A DNA stretch of 10,039 nt from NCBI GenBank assembly GCA_002483865.1, contig DLIT01000152.1, forward strand, positions 8,591 to 18,629. Reading direction: 5' to 3'. Position 1 is the stretch's first letter; the number at the start of each line of letters is the position of its first letter. Below, in pieces: positions 6,561 through 10,039 of the stretch. The translations under genes were made by a program, and so were the position numbers. This DNA comes from Brevundimonas sp. UBA7635 (GTDB taxonomy: Bacteria; Pseudomonadota; Alphaproteobacteria; Caulobacterales; Caulobacteraceae). Under the pieces are notes generated by a model. It was not told the DNA's origin, did no database searches, and saw only the letters and a list, made by a program, of their open reading frames with translations.

Positions 6561-7493
6561 ATGGGGATTCAGGTAATCCGCGGCTGGCGCGACCTGTCGC
6601 CCGACCTGCGCGGAGCAGCCGTTGCCGTGGGAGCCTTTGACGGGGTTCACCGAGGGCATCAGGCCGTCATTGCCTCAGCACGCGAGGCGGCCCGGCATCT
6701 GGGCGTGCCGCTGGGTGTTGTAAGCTTTGACCCTCATCCCCGCCGCCTGTTCCAGCCAGATGCCGCGCCGTTCCGTCTGATGACGCCGGACCAGATGGCC
6801 CGGGCGCTGGAGCCCCTGGGGGTCGAGCGCCTCTATCTGATCCCCTTTGACGCCGAGATGGCGGCCATGAGCGACGAGGAATTCGCCCGACGCGTCCTGT
6901 TCCAGGGCCTGGGCATCGCCCATGCCGCCGTCGGCTTTGACTTCACCTATGGCAAGGGCCGGTCCGGTTCGCCCGAGGGCCTGCGTCGCCATGGCGAGCA
7001 GATGGCGTTCTCGGTCTCGGTCAGCGAGCGGCGCGACGATGCGTCCGGCCTGAAGCTGTCATCCAGTGCCGTGCGCGAGGCCTTGAAGGCCGGGGACATG
7101 GGCCGCGCCGCCCACATTCTGGGCCGTCCCTTCGCCATCGAGGGCGAGGTCATTCACGGCGACAAGCGCGGCCGCACTATCGGCGTGCCCACCGCCAATA
7201 TCGCCATGGGCGACTATATGCGCCCCGCCTACGGGGTCTATGCCACCCGCACGCGCCTGCCCGATGGCCGCGTGGTCAAGGGTGTCGCCAACCTGGGCAT
7301 CCGCCCCATGTACGAGATCGAGACGCCTCTGCTGGAAGTCTGGCTGCTGGACTTTGACGGCACCCTGTATGGCCAGACTGTTGAGACCGAGCTGGTCGCC
7401 TTCCTGCGCGGAGAGATGAAGTTCGACAGCCTGGACGAGTTGAAAGTCCAGATCGACCAGGACGCAGTGGCCGCCAGGGCGGTTCTGGGCTAG
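6561..7493 (+). CDS. ribF: Bifunctional riboflavin kinase / FAD synthetase
   Basis: Cytosolic enzyme that phosphorylates riboflavin to FMN and then adenylylates FMN to FAD. The 310 residues show both modules. The N-terminal nucleotidyltransferase domain has GAFDGVHRGHQ (24-34), FDPHPRRLF (56-64), FDFTYGKGRSGS (126-137) and the SSSAVR motif (167-172). The C-terminal kinase domain (about 185-308) has GDKRGRTIGVPTAN (200-213), GVANLGIRP (241-249) and LEVWLLDFDGTLYG (258-271), where E259 corresponds to the catalytic Glu. Met250 replaces the usual Thr of RPT. GAAAGGA upstream with 9-nt spacing supports the ATG at 6561. Last gene of the HAD-MaoC operon. The frequently adjacent ileS is not downstream; a repeat-rich convergent gap follows. 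Confidence 0.97.
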   Translation: MGIQVIRGWRDLSPDLRGAAVAVGAFDGVHRGHQAVIASAREAARHLGVPLGVVSFDPHPRRLFQPDAAPFRLMTPDQMARALEPLGVERLYLIPFDAEMAAMSDEEFARRVLFQGLGIAHAAVGFDFTYGKGRSGSPEGLRRHGEQMAFSVSVSERRDDASGLKLSSSAVREALKAGDMGRAAHILGRPFAIEGEVIHGDKRGRTIGVPTANIAMGDYMRPAYGVYATRTRLPDGRVVKGVANLGIRPMYEIETPLLEVWLLDFDGTLYGQTVETELVAFLRGEMKFDSLDELKVQIDQDAVAARAVLG

Positions 7494-7500
7494 CCGCTTC

Positions 7501-7520
7501 CTCCCTTCGTCATCCTCGGC
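7501..7520 (+). repeat. Truncated copy of the B-type palindromic repeat
   Basis: CTCCCTTCGTCATCCTCGGC matches 7718-7737 at 19 of 20 positions, as a direct repeat 217 nt apart, but the second half of the palindrome is missing. It begins 7 nt after the ribF stop codon. Confidence 0.7.
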
Positions 7521-7562
7521 GGAGCGATGGGGCGGGGCAAATACTAAGCCGCCAGCGCTAGC

Positions 7563-7593
7563 CGCTCATCCCGGCGAAGGCCGGGAGCCAGAT
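7563..7593 (+). repeat. REP-like palindrome A1
   Basis: A 31-nt unit centred on TCCCGGC-GAAG-GCCGGGA (7569-7586), a 7-bp stem with a 4-nt loop. An inverted copy at 7664-7694 is identical at 29 of 31 positions. Such palindromes are dispersed in many alphaproteobacterial genomes. The 70 nt between A1 and A2 show no gene. Confidence 0.8.
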
Positions 7594-7663
7594 GCCATGA
7601 CCGTCGGGGTTGAGCCTGGGGCCAAGCGTTTTGCGCCATCCCCTGTTTATATCCCGCCCGATA

Positions 7664-7694
7664 ATCTGGGTCCCGGCCTTCGCCGGGACGAGCG
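7664..7694 (-). repeat. REP-like palindrome A2, inverted partner of A1
   Basis: TCCCGGC-CTTC-GCCGGGA at 7671-7688 within a unit that matches the reverse complement of 7563-7593 except for two bases outside the stem. A1 and A2 together could fold as a long cruciform or as two separate hairpins. Confidence 0.8.
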
Positions 7695-7723
7695 AATAAT
7701 GTGGCGTTGCTTGCCTTCTCCCT

Positions 7724-7752
7724 GCGTCATCCTCGGCCTTGTGCCGAGGATC
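7724..7752 (+). repeat. REP-like palindrome B1
   Basis: A 29-nt unit with the 9-bp stem ATCCTCGGC (7729-7737) and GCCGAGGAT (7743-7751) around loop CTTGT. Different family from A. The inverted partner is at 7805-7833. Confidence 0.8.
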
Positions 7753-7804
7753 AAGACACTCGACGGCGGGTGGTGGGCGCGAACGGTCAGCCTTGGTGGA
7801 TATG

Positions 7805-7833
7805 GATCCTCGGGACAGGCCCGAGGATGACGC
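7805..7833 (-). repeat. REP-like palindrome B2, inverted partner of B1
   Basis: A 29-nt unit with the 9-bp stem ATCCTCGGG (7806-7814) and CCCGAGGAT (7820-7828). Compared with the reverse complement of B1 it has three changes: one in the loop and two at paired stem positions that keep the pairing (C-G becomes G-C). The 52 nt between B1 and B2 show no gene. Confidence 0.8.
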
Positions 7834-7875
7834 TTGAGGGGGCGGGGGCCGCACGTCAGGCTAGGGCCGAGCGAA

Positions 7876-7910
7876 GAAAAAGCCCCGGGGCGCTGGCCTC
7901 GGGGCTTTTC
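7876..7910 (-). terminator. Bidirectional intrinsic terminator between ribF and nspC
   Basis: AAAAGCCCCG (7878-7887) pairs with CGGGGCTTTT (7900-7909), a 10-bp stem around a 12-nt loop that can itself form a GGC/GCC pair. On the minus strand it begins 5 nt after the nspC stop and ends in TTTTTCTTC. On the plus strand CTTTTC follows the GC stem, so it can also stop transcripts running on from ribF. Confidence 0.85.
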
Positions 7911-7914
7911 TGAC

Positions 7915-9087
7915 TCACGACAGGCGGTCCCTGAACTCGGTCCATTCGAAGCTCTTGATCAGCTTCAGTTCATCCGTAGCGCTGTCCCACAGGTAGATGC
8001 TCGGGAGCGGGACACCGTTGAAGGTGTTGGTTTTCACCATGGAATAGTGGGCCTGGTCGAGGAAGGCGATGCGGGTGCCGACCTCTGGCCGCGTGGCGAA
8101 GCTGTAGTCGCCGATGATGTCGCCTGCCAGGCAGGACGGGCCGCCCAGGCGCATCGTCACGCCGTTTTCCACCTCGCCCAGCAGGGCCGGGCGGTAGGGG
8201 GCCTCGATGACGTCGGGCATATGGCAGGTGGCTGAGATGTCGGTGATGCCGATGGGCATGCCGTTGTCGAAGGTGTCGAGGATTTCACCGATCAGGATAC
8301 CGGCGTCCAGGGCCACGGCCTCGCCCGGTTCGATATAGGCCTTTACGCCGTGGGCTTCCTGCACCGTGTTCAGGAAGGCGACCAGTTCGTCGATCTGGTA
8401 GTCGGCGCGGGTGACGTGGTGGCCGCCGCCAAAGTTGATCCACTTCACCTCGCCCAGCAGCGGAGCCAGCTTGGGCTCGACCGCCGCCCAGATGCGCGAC
8501 AGGGGGGCAAAGTCCTGTTCGCACAGGGCGTGGATGTGGATGCCGTCGATGCCGGCCATCTTTTCCGGCGTCAGCTGCGACACCGGATAGCCCAGGCGCG
8601 AGCAGGGCTGGGCGGGGTCATATTTGGCGACCTCGCCCTCGGAATGTTCGGGATTGATGCGCAGGCCAACCTCGAAAACCTCGCCCCCGGCGCGGGCCGC
8701 GGCGATCAAGTCGGCAAAGCGGGCGACCTGGTCGGGCGAGTTGAAGATGACGTGGTCCGACAGCTTCAGGATTTCGGGCAGGTCCTCGGCGCGATAGGCC
8801 GGGGAATAGGTGGTCAGCTCACCCTTGTAAAACTGGCGCGCCAGACGGGCTTCCCACAGGCCCGAGGCGCAGACGCCGTCGAGGTATTCCCCGACGACGT
8901 CCGCCATTGACCACATGGAAAAGGCCTTCAGGGCCAGCAGCACCCTGGCATTGCCGCGATCGCGCACGTCTTTCAGGACGGCGAGATTGCGCCGCACCGC
9001 AGCCTCGTCCACCACGAAGGCGGGCGAGGAGACGCGCTGCAGGTCGAAGTGAGCAAAGGCTCCGGGATCGCCGGCCTTGGTTTCCAT
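7915..9087 (-). CDS. nspC: Carboxynorspermidine/carboxyspermidine decarboxylase
   Basis: PLP-dependent, cytosolic fold III decarboxylase (alanine racemase-like barrel) that removes CO2 from carboxyspermidine or carboxynorspermidine to give spermidine or norspermidine. The 390-residue product has the PLP lysine K54 in LALKAFSMW, the glycine loop INFGGGHH (217-224), EPGEA (253-257) and the active-site cysteine C319 in GGPSCLAGD. ASGLWEARL (75-83) and LRINPEHSEGEV (142-153) are family hallmarks. The ATG at 9087 lies 21 nt after the stop of the dehydrogenase gene that makes its substrate, so the two are co-transcribed. There is no strong Shine-Dalgarno before it. The choice between spermidine and norspermidine as product cannot be made from sequence; the carboxyspermidine route is more likely in this group. 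The usual annotation is nspC. Confidence 0.93.
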   Translation of the reverse strand: METKAGDPGAFAHFDLQRVSSPAFVVDEAAVRRNLAVLKDVRDRGNARVLLALKAFSMWSMADVVGEYLDGVCASGLWEARLARQFYKGELTTYSPAYRAEDLPEILKLSDHVIFNSPDQVARFADLIAAARAGGEVFEVGLRINPEHSEGEVAKYDPAQPCSRLGYPVSQLTPEKMAGIDGIHIHALCEQDFAPLSRIWAAVEPKLAPLLGEVKWINFGGGHHVTRADYQIDELVAFLNTVQEAHGVKAYIEPGEAVALDAGILIGEILDTFDNGMPIGITDISATCHMPDVIEAPYRPALLGEVENGVTMRLGGPSCLAGDIIGDYSFATRPEVGTRIAFLDQAHYSMVKTNTFNGVPLPSIYLWDSATDELKLIKSFEWTEFRDRLS

Positions 9088-9108
9088 GTCGTCTTTTACT
9101 CAGGTCTC

Positions 9109-10039
9109 TTAGAAGGCGAGGGGAGCGTCCAGCTCTTCCACGGTCCACGGCAGGCCATGCTTGTTCAGCATGTCCATGAAGGGATCGGGGTCCATCTGTT
9201 CCATGTTGAAGACGCCTTCGCCCTTCCACTGGCCGGTCAGCATCATGGCTGCGCCGATCATGGCCGGAACGCCCGTGGTGTAGCTGACAGCCTGGTTGCC
9301 GGTTTCGGCATAGGCTTCCTGGTGGTCGCAGATGTTCTTCACATAGAAGGTCTTCTGGACGCCGTCCTTTTCACCGGTGGCAATGGTGCCGATGTTGGTC
9401 TTGCCCTTGGTGATCGGGCCCAGCGAGGCCGGTTCCGGCAGCAGGGCCTTCAGGAACTCGATCGGGATGATCTCGCGGCCCTGGAACATGATCGGCTCGA
9501 TGCCGGTCATGCCGACGTTTTCCAGCACTTCCAGGTGCTTCAGGTAGGAATCGCCAAAGGTCATCCAGAAGCGGATGCGCTTGATCTCGGGGTAGAACTT
9601 GGCCAGCGACTCCAGTTCCTCATGATACATGAGGTACATGTTCTTGGGGCCGACGCCCTCGAAGTTGAACTCCTGCTTGTGCGACAGGGCCGGGCCCTCG
9701 ACCCACTGACCGTTTTCCCAGTGACGCGAGTTGGCGGTCACTTCGCGCAGGTTGATTTCCGGGTTGAAGTTGGTGGCAAAGGGCAGGCCCGTGTCGCCGC
9801 CGTTGCAGTCCAGGATGTCGAGGGTGTCGATCCGGTCCAGCAGGTGCTTCTTGGTATAGGTGGCAAAGACCGAGGTCACGCCCGGGTCGAAGCCCGAGCC
9901 CAGAAGCGCCATCAGGCCCGCTTCCTTGAACCTGTCCTGATAGGCCCACTGCCACTTGTACTCGAACTTGGCCTCGTCGCGCGGCTCATAGTTGGCCGTG
10001 TCGAGATAGTTGACGCCGGCGGCCAGGCAGGCGTCCATG
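9109..10039 (-). CDS. Carboxy(nor)spermidine dehydrogenase, 5' end missing
   Basis: Saccharopine dehydrogenase-like (Lys1 family) NADPH enzyme that condenses aspartate semialdehyde with putrescine or diaminopropane to form carboxyspermidine or carboxynorspermidine. About 309 residues are present. The family is about 400 residues, so the N-terminal Rossmann dinucleotide-binding segment lies beyond the right edge; the ATG at 10038 is internal, not the start. Conserved stretches include GVNYLDTANYEP, KFEYKWQWAYQ, LLGSGFDPGVTSVFA, DILDCNGGD, PFATNFNPEINLREV, RFWMTFGDSYL, LENVGMT, PASLGPITKGKTNIG and YTTGVPAMIGAAM. Together these are characteristic of the carboxynorspermidine dehydrogenase group rather than true saccharopine dehydrogenase. 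The gene immediately precedes nspC with a 21-nt gap, confirming the pathway. Confidence 0.93.
   Translation of the reverse strand, partial: MDACLAAGVNYLDTANYEPRDEAKFEYKWQWAYQDRFKEAGLMALLGSGFDPGVTSVFATYTKKHLLDRIDTLDILDCNGGDTGLPFATNFNPEINLREVTANSRHWENGQWVEGPALSHKQEFNFEGVGPKNMYLMYHEELESLAKFYPEIKRIRFWMTFGDSYLKHLEVLENVGMTGIEPIMFQGREIIPIEFLKALLPEPASLGPITKGKTNIGTIATGEKDGVQKTFYVKNICDHQEAYAETGNQAVSYTTGVPAMIGAAMMLTGQWKGEGVFNMEQMDPDPFMDMLNKHGLPWTVEELDAPLAF

Noticed and set aside
7558..7854. 98-residue minus-strand reading frame (and overlapping plus-strand ones) across the ribF-nspC gap
   Set aside because: Its peptide (VPAKAGTQ, WLPAFAGMSG) is the translation of REP-like palindromes, a well-known class of spurious gene calls; no ribosome site and no codon-use support.
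8350..8910. 186-residue plus-strand frame opposite nspC
   Set aside because: Shadow of nspC with no family features.

Overview
This GC-rich window looks like chromosomal DNA of an alphaproteobacterium, most likely Caulobacterales (Caulobacter/Brevundimonas type). The basis is the protein sequences, a BamF-type (DUF3035) lipoprotein, -10 elements close to the Caulobacter housekeeping consensus GCTANAWC, and palindromic intergenic repeats of the 'CCCGGCGAAGGCCGGG' and 'TCATCCTCGG' kinds common in this group. The genus is an inference. The gene content is mainly housekeeping. I see no phage, IS, CRISPR, tRNA, rRNA or toxin-antitoxin module.

Layout. Minus strand 1-2221: argS (3' end cut by the window edge), preceded 5 nt upstream by a gene for a secreted protein of unknown function that probably shares its transcript. 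Plus strand 2372-3367: ispH, the last enzyme of the MEP isoprenoid pathway. It converges with zero spacing on a small unknown gene (3368-3748, minus) that encodes three tandem 20-residue repeats. Minus strand 3897-5062: lspA followed by the bamF-like lipoprotein gene, ending in a clear intrinsic terminator. LspA is the peptidase that matures lipoproteins such as the one encoded next to it. Plus strand 5170-7493: a probable operon of a class IIA HAD hydrolase (TIGR01459 type), a MaoC-like hydratase and ribF (riboflavin kinase/FAD synthetase), driven by a promoter placed so that the first mRNA should be leaderless. 7494-7914: a 421-nt convergent intergenic region holding two inverted pairs of REP-like palindromes, a truncated copy, and a strong terminator. 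Minus strand 7915-10039: a carboxy(nor)spermidine decarboxylase gene (nspC) behind its partner dehydrogenase gene (5' end cut by the window edge), a two-gene aminopropyl-transfer-independent polyamine pathway.

Working together: lspA and the lipoprotein gene form an envelope unit; the HAD, MaoC and ribF genes form a unit with flavin cofactor synthesis at its end; the last two genes perform consecutive steps of spermidine synthesis. The most unusual items are the paired REP palindromes with a compensatory stem change, the leaderless promoter architecture between lspA and the HAD gene, the repeat protein at 3368-3748, and the HAD enzyme with Trp in place of the usual second Asp of motif I. None amounts to a clearly new system.
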